NCBI GenBank assembly: GCA_902525735.1
Contig: CABZIF010000006.1
Coordinates: 1-64,000 of the forward strand
Length of the DNA: 64,000 nt
From: an uncultured SAR86 cluster bacterium
Lineage (GTDB): Bacteria; Pseudomonadota; Gammaproteobacteria; Magnimaribacterales; AG-339-G14
Reading direction: 5' to 3'
Shown here piece by piece: positions 30,389 to 38,900 of the stretch. Positions within the stretch are counted from its first letter, which is position 1. The number at the start of each line of letters is the position of its first letter. Made by a program: the position numbers and the translations under genes. The notes beneath the pieces are model-generated. The model saw only the letters and a list, made by a program, of their open reading frames with translations. It did no database searches and was not told where the DNA came from.

Positions 30389-30823
30389 ATGGAAATTATT
30401 TTAAAAGATGGTTCTTACTATGAAATTGAGCAAAGCGATTTAATTTCTTGGCAAAGAACATATCATGAGTGCAATGTTTATCATGAAATAAATGCAGCTA
30501 GAGAATGGTGTCAAGCTAATCCATCTAGAAGAAAAACTAAAAGGGGGATAAAAAGATTTCTTAATGCTTGGCTTTCTAAAGCACATAAATTAAAAGGAAG
30601 CCCCTTTATTTTTAGTAATCAGACAAACTCAAACTCTATTAAAGAATCAATGTACGATATTTCTTGGGTAGAGGAAGAAAACAAGCTAGAAATCTCTAAG
30701 TGGTATATAAAAAACAAAGGATTTTATTTTCATGATGGAAAAAAATACACTGAGCCTTTCGGCATAAAAAAAGTAGTTAATATTTCTGAAAAAAGTAAAA
30801 GTCTAAAGAAAAATAAGAAGTAA
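30389..30823 (+). CDS. Uncharacterised protein with a phage-replication-like basic motif
   Basis: A 144-residue protein I cannot assign. Residues 33-66 carry an Ala-Arg-Glu-Trp helix, then a basic cluster (NPSRRKTKRGIKRF) and LNAWLSKAHK. This resembles C-terminal helices of small phage replication/primosome-loading proteins, where WLxANPxxRKTKRGxxRFLNxWL patterns recur. The rest, including a Trp/Tyr-rich C-terminal half, matches nothing I recognise. It stands alone between the MazG-like gene and the L31 gene, with no other phage gene nearby. DNA or RNA binding is an inference from the basic motif. Confidence 0.6.
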   Translation: MEIILKDGSYYEIEQSDLISWQRTYHECNVYHEINAAREWCQANPSRRKTKRGIKRFLNAWLSKAHKLKGSPFIFSNQTNSNSIKESMYDISWVEEENKLEISKWYIKNKGFYFHDGKKYTEPFGIKKVVNISEKSKSLKKNKK

Positions 30824-30849
30824 ATTCTATTTCTTAAAAAAAATTCTTC

Positions 30850-30858
30850 TGGTATTAT
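30850..30858 (+). promoter_or_regulatory. Extended -10 promoter with GC-rich discriminator, upstream of rpmE2
   Basis: TGGTATTAT is a TGn-type extended -10, directly followed by GCGCCAGC, a GC-rich discriminator uncommon in this AT-rich DNA. Such discriminators are typical of ppGpp/DksA-controlled ribosomal promoters. The leader would be about 18 bases. No clear -35 box is visible. Confidence 0.55.
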
Positions 30859-30882
30859 GCGCCAGCATATTTTTAAAGAATT

Positions 30883-31287
30883 ATGAAAAAGGAAACTCAT
30901 CCAGAATATAGAGAAGTATTGTTCCATGACACTAGCGTGGACAAGTATTTTTTAATTCCATCAACTTTAAATACTGATCAAACCAAAGAGTGGGAAGATG
31001 GTAAAACTTATCCTTATTACCCTCTTGATATTTCATCTGCTTCTCATCCTTTTTACACGGGAAAACACAAAATTGTCGATACTGGCGGAAGAGTAGATAG
31101 ATTCAAAAAACGTTTTGCTAAAACTGCATCAGCTAAGCAAAATTTAGTCGAAGCTCCAACTGAAGAAGTTGTTAAAGTAGCTCAAGAAGAAGTATCTGAA
31201 GCTTCAACTGAAGAAGTCCAAGAAGATATAACTGTAGCTCCAACTGAAGAAGTTGTTGAAGAAGAAACACCAAAAGAAAAAGAATAA
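30883..31287 (+). CDS. rpmE2: 50S ribosomal protein L31 type B with acidic repeat tail
   Basis: A 134-residue protein. Residues 1-83 are a standard type B L31: [20 protein letters not shown], the [20 protein letters not shown] block and VDRFKKRF. It lacks the zinc cysteines of type A. Residues 88-134 are an added tail rich in Glu/Val/Pro/Thr with three copies of an A-P/S-TEEV unit; two copies come from an exact 21-base direct repeat (31153-31173 and 31237-31257). Ordinary L31B is about 80-90 residues. It is followed by bipA, another ribosome-associated gene. Confidence 0.9.
   Translation: MKKETHPEYREVLFHDTSVDKYFLIPSTLNTDQTKEWEDGKTYPYYPLDISSASHPFYTGKHKIVDTGGRVDRFKKRFAKTASAKQNLVEAPTEEVVKVAQEEVSEASTEEVQEDITVAPTEEVVEEETPKEKE
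31153..31257 (+). repeat. Imperfect direct repeats encoding the L31 tail
   Basis: Exact 21-base copies lie at 31153-31173 and 31237-31257, and a shorter 17-base variant at 31201-31217. Their spacing (48 and 36 bases) is in multiples of three, so copy-number changes would keep the frame. Confidence 0.7.
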
Positions 31288-31350
31288 TCCTTAGCTAACT
31301 TTCATTAAAGTTATTCATTTGAAGATTGCTCTTTTAAAATCTGAAATTTT

Positions 31351-33138
31351 ATGAATTCGAAAGATATAAGAAATATCGCAATAATTGCTCATGTTGATCA
31401 TGGAAAAACTACATTGGTTGATAAGTTGCTTCAGCAATCAGGAACTCTTGATAGAAAAGATATTGGTTCTGAGAGAATTATGGATTCGAATGATCAGGAA
31501 AAAGAAAGAGGCATTACAATTTTGGCAAAAAATACAGCTATAAAATGGAAAGATCATAAAATAAATATTGTGGATACCCCTGGTCATGCAGATTTTGGAG
31601 GAGAAGTTGAAAGAGTTTTGTCCATGGTCGACTCTGTTCTTTTGCTAGTTGATGCTGTAGATGGGCCAATGCCACAGACTAGATTTGTTACTGAAAAAGC
31701 CTTCGAACAGGGTCTTAATCCAATATTAGTTATTAATAAAATTGACAGACCTGGAGCTCGGCCTGATTGGGTTTTAGATCAGGTTTTCGATCTATTTGAC
31801 CGGCTTGGAGGAAATGACCAACAAATGGATTTCCCTGTTATTTATGCTTCTGCATTAAATGGCGTGGCGGGAAATGAGTTAGAAGATATTAAAGAGGACA
31901 TGGCTCCTTTATTGGACTTAGTGCTTAAAGAAGTCAGCCCTCCAGATGTTGATACTGAAAAGCCTTTTCAAATGCAAATAAGTGCTTTAGATAGTAATAG
32001 CTATGTGGGGGTGATCGGCATTGGAAGAATTACTTGTGGAAAACTCAAACCTAACGATCAAGTAATAGTAATTGATGTAAAAAAAGATCAAAGAAAAGCA
32101 AAAATTTTACAGGTCATGAGTCACGATGGATTAGAAAGAATAGAAGTTGAAGAAGCAGAAGCAGGAGATATTATTTGTATAACCGGAATAGAAAACCTAT
32201 ATATATCAGATACTTTATGTAACCCTGAAAAAATCGAAGCTCTTCCTCCTTTGTCTGTAGACGAACCTACTGTAAGTATGACATTTCAAGTAAATGATTC
32301 GCCTTTTGCAGGGCAAGACGGAAAGTTTGTAACTTCAAGAAATATAAAAGAAAGACTTGAACAAGAACTCTTGAGTAATGTTGCGCTTAGGGTTGAACCT
32401 GGTGAATCATCAGATAAATTTAAGGTTTCTGGTAGAGGCGAATTACATTTGTCAGTTCTAATTGAAAGTATGCGAAGAGATGGTTTTGAATTAGGCGTAT
32501 CAAAACCTCAAGTAATTCAAAAAGAAGTAAATGGGGAAATTCATGAGCCTTTTGAGCAAATTGTTATCGATCTTGAAGAAGAGCATCAAGGCTCAATTAT
32601 GGAAGAAATGGGTTTAAGAAAAGCAGAACTAAAAAATATGCAGCCAGATGGAAAAGGAAGAATCAAACTTGAATTTATAGCGCCCTCGAGGGGAATGATT
32701 GGGTTTAGGTCGCATTTCTTAACTTTAACGAGTGGCTCAGGAATTTTGACAAGTGTTTTTGATCATTATGGTCCAGCTAAAAAAGGTGAAGTTACTAATA
32801 GACAAAGTGGGGTTTTGGTATCGATGACAAATGGAAAAACTTTGTCTTATTCACTATTCAATCTTCAAAATAGAGGAAAATTATTTGTTGGTCATGGACT
32901 TGATATTTATAAAGGGCAAATTGTCGGTCTTCATTCAAGAGATAATGATTTGCCAGTAAACCCAACTAAGGCAAAACAACTTACAAATGTCAGAGCCTCA
33001 GGCACAGATGAAAATCTAATTTTAACTCCTCATATAGAACATTCTTTGGAGCAAGCTTTGGAATTTATAGAAGACGATGAGTTGGTAGAGGTGACTCCAA
33101 GCGCTATAAGACTCAGAAAGAAATCTTTTACTTTTTAA
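31351..33138 (+). CDS. typA: Ribosome-associated GTPase BipA/TypA
   Basis: A 595-residue translational GTPase. G1 [15 protein letters not shown], the switch [16 protein letters not shown] and NKID lie in the N-terminal G domain; domain II and EF-G-like domains follow, with the family-specific C-terminus ([36 protein letters not shown]). BipA acts in 50S assembly, particularly in stress or cold. Length is close to E. coli BipA (607). It ends in a four-base stop-stop overlap (TTAA) with mpl. Confidence 0.96.
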   Translation: MNSKDIRNIAIIAHVDHGKTTLVDKLLQQSGTLDRKDIGSERIMDSNDQEKERGITILAKNTAIKWKDHKINIVDTPGHADFGGEVERVLSMVDSVLLLVDAVDGPMPQTRFVTEKAFEQGLNPILVINKIDRPGARPDWVLDQVFDLFDRLGGNDQQMDFPVIYASALNGVAGNELEDIKEDMAPLLDLVLKEVSPPDVDTEKPFQMQISALDSNSYVGVIGIGRITCGKLKPNDQVIVIDVKKDQRKAKILQVMSHDGLERIEVEEAEAGDIICITGIENLYISDTLCNPEKIEALPPLSVDEPTVSMTFQVNDSPFAGQDGKFVTSRNIKERLEQELLSNVALRVEPGESSDKFKVSGRGELHLSVLIESMRRDGFELGVSKPQVIQKEVNGEIHEPFEQIVIDLEEEHQGSIMEEMGLRKAELKNMQPDGKGRIKLEFIAPSRGMIGFRSHFLTLTSGSGILTSVFDHYGPAKKGEVTNRQSGVLVSMTNGKTLSYSLFNLQNRGKLFVGHGLDIYKGQIVGLHSRDNDLPVNPTKAKQLTNVRASGTDENLILTPHIEHSLEQALEFIEDDELVEVTPSAIRLRKKSFTF

Positions 33139-34484
33139 AGTCTCTCTAGAATAGCATGATGGATTTGATCAAATGATCCATTTGATAAGCATATGATATG
33201 AGTATTAGGTTCATTGAACTCAGGCAAAAAATTTAAGAATTCTCTAGTCCCGGAACAAGTTGAAAATTTTTTACTTTTTTCAGCTATTTTTTTTATTTGA
33301 TTTTGATTTTTTGAGAAAAGAAAAACGTTATCAGCGTCTTCAAGAGATTTGGGTATTGCTTCATCGTGGTATCCAGATGACATTGTGTTAGATCTCATTT
33401 CTAACAAGCAAATGATTTTCTGATCACCAACTTTTTTTCTTAAACCGTCCAAAGTGTATTTGATAGCAGTTGGATGATGAGCAAAATCATCGTAAACGGA
33501 GATAGAGTTTTTCTCCCCAATCATTTCCATTCTTCTAGCCGTTCCTTTAAATGCTGAAAGGGACTCTGAAATTTGTTTGTTCTTAAGTCCTAAAGAGGCG
33601 GCGATAATAAAAGTTGCCAAAGCATTTTTTTTATTATGCTCTCCAATTAAATTCCAATTTATTGACCCCTTAATTTTTTTATCGTGAAAGATGTCAAATG
33701 AAGAACATTCAGGATTTTTAATTCTGGCGTGCCAGCCCTTGCTCTTACCTACTGCATCAAATGACTCTTCTTTGCAATAAACACCCATCTCTAACAATTT
33801 TTTTATGTTTAAGTCATCAACTGGGTAAAATAGCTTTGCATCTTTAGGCAATGTTCTTAGTAAATGATGGAATTGTTTTTTAATGGCGTCTAAATCATCA
33901 AATATATCGGCATGATCGAATTCCAAATTATTAATCAATAAAGTTGACGGGCTATAGTGAATAAACTTAGAGCGCTTATCGAAAAAAGCAGTGTCATACT
34001 CATCGGCTTCGATAACAAAATATTTGTGTTTACCAAGATAAGCTGTTGAATCTAAATCTATTGCTCGACCGGCAATCATATAACCAATATCTAAACCCGC
34101 ATCAATCAGCACCTTAGCCAACATTGAAGATGTGGAAGTTTTGCCGTGCGTTCCACTGACTGCTATGACATGTCTATCTTCTAAAATTGATTCAGTAAGA
34201 AATTGTGGACCTGAGACAAACTTAAGTCTTCTTTTTAAGATTTCTTCCATCATTGGATTTCCTCTGGAAACAACATTTCCAATAACAAAGAGGTCGATGT
34301 CATCGGCTATATTTTTTACACTAAATCCTTGATCTACTTTTATCCCTTGTTCTGCCAGTACGTTGCTCATTGGAGGGTAAGCATTTTCATCGCAGCCAGA
34401 AACTTCGAAACCTTTTTGAACCGCTAATTGTGCAAGGCCTCCCATGAAGGTTCCACAAACTCCTAAGACGTAAATTTTCATCAT
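33135..34484 (-). CDS. mpl: UDP-N-acetylmuramate:L-alanyl-gamma-D-glutamyl-mDAP ligase Mpl
   Basis: A 449-residue Mur-ligase-family enzyme of murein recycling that attaches recovered tripeptide to UDP-MurNAc. The N-terminus IYVLGVCGTFMGGLA, the ATP loop GTHGKTSTSSML, EADEYDTAFFDKRSKF and YDDFAHHPTAI are diagnostic of Mpl over MurC. With AnmK (17322-18443) it shows that the cell recycles both sugar and peptide parts of its wall. It is divergent from the phosphofructokinase gene. Confidence 0.94.
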   Translation of the reverse strand: MMKIYVLGVCGTFMGGLAQLAVQKGFEVSGCDENAYPPMSNVLAEQGIKVDQGFSVKNIADDIDLFVIGNVVSRGNPMMEEILKRRLKFVSGPQFLTESILEDRHVIAVSGTHGKTSTSSMLAKVLIDAGLDIGYMIAGRAIDLDSTAYLGKHKYFVIEADEYDTAFFDKRSKFIHYSPSTLLINNLEFDHADIFDDLDAIKKQFHHLLRTLPKDAKLFYPVDDLNIKKLLEMGVYCKEESFDAVGKSKGWHARIKNPECSSFDIFHDKKIKGSINWNLIGEHNKKNALATFIIAASLGLKNKQISESLSAFKGTARRMEMIGEKNSISVYDDFAHHPTAIKYTLDGLRKKVGDQKIICLLEMRSNTMSSGYHDEAIPKSLEDADNVFLFSKNQNQIKKIAEKSKKFSTCSGTREFLNFLPEFNEPNTHIICLSNGSFDQIHHAILERL

Positions 34485-34531
34485 GCTGATTATATCTTTT
34501 TCCAGAACTACTTTTTTCAGTTATATTTCTC

Positions 34532-35788
34532 ATGATGAATTCAAAAAAGAATGCTTTTTATGCCCAATCAGGTGGGGTTACTGCAGTAATTAATGCTTCA
34601 GCCTGTGGTGTCATCGAGACGGCTGCTAAATCAAAAAAGATCAGTAAAGTACTTTGCGGTGAGAACGGTATTCTTGGGGCATTAAATGAAAATTTAATTG
34701 ATACCTCAAAAGAATCAAAAACTACCATTGCTAAATTAAAAAATACACCTGGTGGTGCATTTGGTTCCTGTCGATTTAAATTGCAAGATCCAGTCAAACA
34801 AAAAAAAGAGTATGAACGTCTCTTTGAAGTTTTTGCCGCTCATGATATTAATTATTTTTTTTATAATGGCGGAGGCGATAGTCAAGACACAACCTATAAG
34901 GTATCTGAAATGGCTAAAAAGCTAAAGTTTCCTCTTCAGTGCATTGGTATTCCAAAAACTGTAGATAATGATCTGCCCTTTACTGATTGTTCGCCTGGTT
35001 TTGGTTCGGTAGCAAAGTATGTTGCAACTTCAACACTTGAAGCCGGATTGGATGTCAAAAGTATGGCCGCAACCTCAACGAAGGTCTTTATCTTAGAAGT
35101 TATGGGTCGTCATGCTGGTTGGATAGCAGCAGCATCTTGTTTAGCGTCATCTAATTCAGAAGACCCGCCTCATATTATCTTGTTACCAGAAGTGCCCTTC
35201 GAAAAAAATAAATTTCTCACTCAAGTAAAACAGACAGTAAGGAAAAATGGCTTTTGTGTAATTGTTGCTTCAGAGGGAACTCAGATGAAAAACGGTAAGT
35301 TTCTAGCAGATTCAGGATTAACCGATGCTTTTGGCCATAAGCAACTTGGCGGAGTGGCTCCAGTATTGTCAGGGATGATTTCAAAACTTGGTTTAAAAAA
35401 TCATTGGGCTGTGGCTGATTATCTTCAACGTTCAGCTAGACACATCGCATCTAAAACAGATTTAGATCAGGCATATGCAGTAGGAGAATTTGCAGTAAAA
35501 CTTGCTACTTCAGGAAAAACTGCAGTTATGCCAATTATAAAGAGAATAAGTGATGAGCCCTATAAATGGAAAATAGATACTGTATCTTTGAAGAAAGTTG
35601 CAAATGTAGAAAAAACAGTTCCAAAAAAGTTTATCTCAAAAAATGGTTTTAAAATTACATCTGCAGGGAGAAAATATTTAAGTCCTTTGATTCAAGGTGA
35701 AGCCCAAACTAATTTCAATCTTGGAATTCCTGATGTAGCTTTTCTAAAGAAAAATCTATTAAAAAAGAAATTAAAAAAGTTTAATTAA
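34532..35788 (+). CDS. pfp: 6-phosphofructokinase, pyrophosphate-dependent type
   Basis: A 418-residue PFK-family enzyme. NGGGDSQDT, the substrate loop GIPKTVDNDLPFTDCSPGFGS and EVMGRHAGWIAA are present. The PKTVDND sequence and length above 400 fit PPi-dependent PFKs better than the 320-residue ATP-PfkA. It would interconvert fructose-6-phosphate and fructose-1,6-bisphosphate reversibly with PPi. Two ATGs in a row (34532, 34535) sit four bases after a TATATT -10-like box, so the message is probably leaderless. It is separate from the aldolase/pgk/tkt cluster at 59030-63182. Confidence 0.85.
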   Translation: MMNSKKNAFYAQSGGVTAVINASACGVIETAAKSKKISKVLCGENGILGALNENLIDTSKESKTTIAKLKNTPGGAFGSCRFKLQDPVKQKKEYERLFEVFAAHDINYFFYNGGGDSQDTTYKVSEMAKKLKFPLQCIGIPKTVDNDLPFTDCSPGFGSVAKYVATSTLEAGLDVKSMAATSTKVFILEVMGRHAGWIAAASCLASSNSEDPPHIILLPEVPFEKNKFLTQVKQTVRKNGFCVIVASEGTQMKNGKFLADSGLTDAFGHKQLGGVAPVLSGMISKLGLKNHWAVADYLQRSARHIASKTDLDQAYAVGEFAVKLATSGKTAVMPIIKRISDEPYKWKIDTVSLKKVANVEKTVPKKFISKNGFKITSAGRKYLSPLIQGEAQTNFNLGIPDVAFLKKNLLKKKLKKFN

Positions 35789-35861
35789 ATATACGACTTA
35801 ATTTCGTTAAAATTATTAATTCCTCATTTTTTTTTCAAAGCTTAAGTGCTAATCTTTATAG

Positions 35862-35883
35862 CCATTCTCAATGATGGGAATGG
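35862..35883 (+). promoter_or_regulatory. Stem-loop in the leader of the secreted-protein gene
   Basis: CCATTCTCA and TGGGAATGG can pair over nine positions (one T-G pair) around an ATGA loop. It ends 10 bases before an AAGGAG ribosome site (35893-35898), itself five bases from the ATG at 35904. It may stabilise the mRNA or regulate translation. Confidence 0.6.
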
Positions 35884-35903
35884 GGATTTCTTAAGGAGAG
35901 AAA

Positions 35904-36689
35904 ATGAGAAATATTTTAAAAATTTTATTGTCACTAACTTTACTGACGGTTTCTTCAATTTCGTTAGCTCAAGAACAAGCAAACGTAACACCAATGGAAT
36001 TTTACGCTAATTGTGAATTTCAACCTGGAAAAACAAAAGCTGATTTATATGATGTCATTGAGAAATGGAATAAATTTAACGACGACTCAAAAGATAAGTC
36101 TTATACAGCTTTTTTATTGACTCCAATTGCAGCAAGCAACATTGATTTTGAAAATACCCTTATTTGGATGGGTGTTTGGGATAATTTTGAAGGAATGGGA
36201 AATAGTCTTGAGAATTATTATGAAAATGGATCTGAAATTGCTGAAAGTTTTAACTCTGTATGGAAATGTAATAGTCATTCTTTTGCTGCAAGCTTGCTTA
36301 CTTATGAAGAAAATAGAAAGGATAATTACGCTGGTCCAAGAACTTCGGAGATTTTTTCTTTTTCGGATTGTTCAATTAATGATGGTGTAACATATGCGGA
36401 TCTTTTAAAAGCAGATGCTAAATACAGTGCTTTTCTAAAGAAATTAGAAAAAGAAGATCCAGTATTTAGAATTTTCCCTACGGCCGGTTTACCTCAAGAT
36501 TCAGATTTTGATTTCAAAATGATGGATATAAATTCTTCTTGGAGTCAAAGAGGAAAGGAGACACAAACCTTTGTAGATAATGGCGGTCCTCTAAAGCAAT
36601 TAGAAACTTATGGTTCAATGGTAAGTTGCGACAGCCCAAGAGTTTATCAAATGGAAAGGGTAAGATTAGGTAAGCCCTGGGTTAATTAA
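35904..36689 (+). CDS. Secreted protein with two copies of an unassigned domain
   Basis: A 261-residue exported protein with no family I recognise. Residues 1-22 are a signal peptide ending SLA. The mature part is an internal duplication: residues 31-135 and 150-253. Each copy has two cysteines at matching spacing (Cys37/Cys122 and Cys156/Cys242, 85 and 86 apart), suggesting one disulfide per domain. FYANCEFQPGKTKADLYD aligns with FSFSDCSINDGVTYADLL. Strong Shine-Dalgarno, leader hairpin and its own terminator point to high expression of a monocistronic message. Periplasmic or extracellular location is inferred. Confidence 0.75.
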   Translation: MRNILKILLSLTLLTVSSISLAQEQANVTPMEFYANCEFQPGKTKADLYDVIEKWNKFNDDSKDKSYTAFLLTPIAASNIDFENTLIWMGVWDNFEGMGNSLENYYENGSEIAESFNSVWKCNSHSFAASLLTYEENRKDNYAGPRTSEIFSFSDCSINDGVTYADLLKADAKYSAFLKKLEKEDPVFRIFPTAGLPQDSDFDFKMMDINSSWSQRGKETQTFVDNGGPLKQLETYGSMVSCDSPRVYQMERVRLGKPWVN

Positions 36690-36696
36690 TTTATTT

Positions 36697-36725
36697 AAAA
36701 AAGGCTTCTTATAGAAGCCTTTTTT
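36697..36725. terminator. Bidirectional Rho-independent terminator
   Basis: GGCTTC (36703-36708) and GAAGCC (36714-36719) form a stem around TTATA, with an A-run before and a T-run after. It serves the secreted-protein gene on the plus strand and the convergent thioesterase gene, whose stop codon it overlaps. Confidence 0.85.
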
Positions 36726-37137
36726 ATATTTTCTTTACAACTCCGCTAAAACTGAAAACAATTTCACCATCGCAGAATATTTTACCTGCGCCAAAGACTA
36801 AGGATTTAGTTGCTCTTGTTATTGACGTATGAACTTCGGCTAATGAATGTATTTTGGCAGGAGCGATGAATTCTGATCGAAAGCTTATTGTTGCCACATA
36901 TTTATCCCTTGAAGGCATCGAGGCAGAAGCTAACGAATAATCAGCAATACTCATTAGCATGCCTCCATGAGCAACATCAGCTGAATTACAATTTTCTTTT
37001 TTAATCCAAAATGCCATTATCAGATTGCCTTCTTCATCACGCCTATAAAAGCCTTCGCCAATGTTGCGAATATGGTGTTCAGTTTGATGGATAGGTTCAA
37101 ATCCTTCCGGAATGGGATATTTATTTTCTTTGGGCAT
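36724..37137 (-). CDS. PaaI-like hotdog thioesterase
   Basis: A 137-residue single-hotdog protein. The motif NSADVAHGGMLMSIADYSLA contains the HGG loop of PaaI/4-hydroxybenzoyl-CoA-thioesterase-like enzymes, and FRSEFIAPAK and a C-terminal strand complete the fold. It probably hydrolyses an acyl-CoA, but the substrate cannot be told. It is divergent from an acyl-CoA dehydrogenase gene 51 bases away, a functional match. Confidence 0.82.
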   Translation of the reverse strand: MPKENKYPIPEGFEPIHQTEHHIRNIGEGFYRRDEEGNLIMAFWIKKENCNSADVAHGGMLMSIADYSLASASMPSRDKYVATISFRSEFIAPAKIHSLAEVHTSITRATKSLVFGAGKIFCDGEIVFSFSGVVKKI

Positions 37138-37188
37138 GTCGATATTTTAACTCAATGTGTATAATTGCTCGCAAAATTAAAAAAAATT

Positions 37189-38355
37189 ATGGATTTCAAA
37201 CTAACACCAGAACAACTAGAACTACAAAAAGTTGCACGAGAATATGCGCAAAATGAGCTACCAGCTTTAGCAAATGAATTGGAAGAAACAGGCGATCCTG
37301 TCCCTAAAGACGCCTTAATGAAAATTGGTGAGATGGGTTTTCTTGGCGTCAATACACCTACCGAATATGGTGGTCAAGGTCTTACAAATTTAGAAGCAAT
37401 TATTATTTTAGAAGAATTTGGAAAAATCTCTTCTGCAGTTGGCTGGCCAGTTTTTGAAGCAAATGCTGGGCCTGTAAAAGTTCTACAACATTTTGCAACT
37501 GACGCTTTAAAAGAGAGGGTTATCCCCAAAGTTTGCAGCGGTGAAATGGTTGTCGCCGTGAGTATGTCTGAACCAGGAGCGGGTACTGGATTGACCGACT
37601 TGAAAACTAAGGCAGAAATAAAAGGCGACAAAATTGTTATCAATGGAAATAAGCGCTGGTGTTCTGGTGCTGGTCATTCTGATGGCTATGTAGTCTACGC
37701 AAGAATGTCAGATGCTCCGGCAGCTAAAGGCATTGGAGCGGTATTTGTGGATATTGATACTCCTGGTTTGACTTTTGGAAATAATGAAAACCTCATGGGT
37801 TGGCGAGGGATACCCTCTGCAGATATTTATTTTGATAACGTTGAGGTGCCGATTGAAAACCTTCTCGTAGAACCTGAAGATGGCTTTAAAAAGCTCATGG
37901 AGACTTTTGATTTAGAAAGATGTGGAAATGCCACAATGGCTCTCGCTCAAGCTTCTTCTGCCTTGGACTATGTTCAAAATTATGTCCAAGAAAGAGAACA
38001 GTTTGGAAAACCCATTGTTGATTTTCAAGCTGTCCAAATCAAATTAGCTGATATGTTGATGAAGGTTGAAGCTTCTCGTCTGTTAATCCATCGTGCGGTA
38101 TTTAATGCGGCAAACGGACTGCCTGACATTTTAGAATCAAGCTCTGCAAAATGTTTTGCTAATGAAATTTCCAGAGAAGTTACAACAACCGCGATGCAAT
38201 TAATGGGCGGTTATGGTTTTAATAAAGAATATGGCATGGAGCGCAAAGTAAGAGATTCTTTTGGATGGGGAATTGCAGGCGGCACAATTGATGTGCAGAA
38301 AGTCAATATCGCTTCAGCTATGATTGGTCGCAGATTTAATCAAAGAGCAAAGTAA
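37189..38355 (+). CDS. Acyl-CoA dehydrogenase family protein
   Basis: A flavin-dependent dehydrogenase of 388 residues from ATG 37189. MDFKLTPEQLELQK opens the N-terminal helical domain; AVSMSEPGAGTGLTDLKT is the FAD/substrate loop; RCGNATMALAQASSALDYV and QLMGGYGFNKEYGMERKVRD belong to the C-terminal helices. A TTG at 37165 extends the frame by eight codons, but it falls in a TATAAT box (37160-37165) that is probably the -10 element, so I chose the ATG. Chain-length specificity is unknown. The neighbouring thioesterase supports a role in acyl-CoA degradation. Confidence 0.9.
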   Translation: MDFKLTPEQLELQKVAREYAQNELPALANELEETGDPVPKDALMKIGEMGFLGVNTPTEYGGQGLTNLEAIIILEEFGKISSAVGWPVFEANAGPVKVLQHFATDALKERVIPKVCSGEMVVAVSMSEPGAGTGLTDLKTKAEIKGDKIVINGNKRWCSGAGHSDGYVVYARMSDAPAAKGIGAVFVDIDTPGLTFGNNENLMGWRGIPSADIYFDNVEVPIENLLVEPEDGFKKLMETFDLERCGNATMALAQASSALDYVQNYVQEREQFGKPIVDFQAVQIKLADMLMKVEASRLLIHRAVFNAANGLPDILESSSAKCFANEISREVTTTAMQLMGGYGFNKEYGMERKVRDSFGWGIAGGTIDVQKVNIASAMIGRRFNQRAK

Positions 38356-38357
38356 GC

Positions 38358-38846
38358 TTAAGCAGTTCTTAATTCTTGGATAATTTCATCCATCTTTTCA
38401 ATAAGAATTTTTTTATCTTCTTCTGTTAGGAAATCTCCTATCGGCACTCTTTCACCTTTTGAAGAGATAACTATATGCAGCGGATACCAGGGGTGAGTGG
38501 CCTTTTCAACAAATACATAAGCCCACTCTCTGACAAATTCTGTTGTTGTTTCTGGTCTCAATCTACCTTTTTCGATAATTAATTTTTCAGGAGTGAATGT
38601 AAGAATTTCTTTTCTATTTGCATCTTTGAAAACAAAATATAAAGCAGTAAGAACTAGTAAAATCTCTAAGCCAGCAAAAGGCAAAATAATAGGTGCTCCA
38701 ACATACAAAAATCCCAAAGCTATTATGGTTAAAGGCACAGAAACTAAAAAAACAAATATTAAATTACCACGCCAAGAAATCGAACGATTAGGGGTGATTG
38801 AAACTCTAAAAGAATTATCAGAGTTGAGACGATCTGCTATAACCAT
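38358..38846 (-). CDS. DUF2244 inner-membrane protein
   Basis: A 162-residue protein with two adjacent transmembrane helices (about residues 27-70), preceded by RVSITPNRSISWRG and followed by a soluble domain (IIEKGRLRPETTTEFVREWAYV). This layout and the N-terminal motif match the DUF2244 family, often found next to cytochrome oxidase genes; none is nearby. Function unknown. It converges on the acyl-CoA dehydrogenase gene with a two-base gap. Confidence 0.75.
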   Translation of the reverse strand: MVIADRLNSDNSFRVSITPNRSISWRGNLIFVFLVSVPLTIIALGFLYVGAPIILPFAGLEILLVLTALYFVFKDANRKEILTFTPEKLIIEKGRLRPETTTEFVREWAYVFVEKATHPWYPLHIVISSKGERVPIGDFLTEEDKKILIEKMDEIIQELRTA

Positions 38847-38900
38847 GTTTTAATAATACTTTAAAAGTCATTATGACTATTCTAAAAAAAATTATATTTA

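Noticed and set aside
31153..31257. CRISPR-like or mobile-element repeat
   Set aside because: The repeats are in frame inside rpmE2, encode the acidic tail, and have no spacers or cas genes.
37165..37188. TTG at 37165 as start of the acyl-CoA dehydrogenase
   Set aside because: It lies in a TATAAT box at 37160-37165, and the family N-terminus begins at the ATG 37189.
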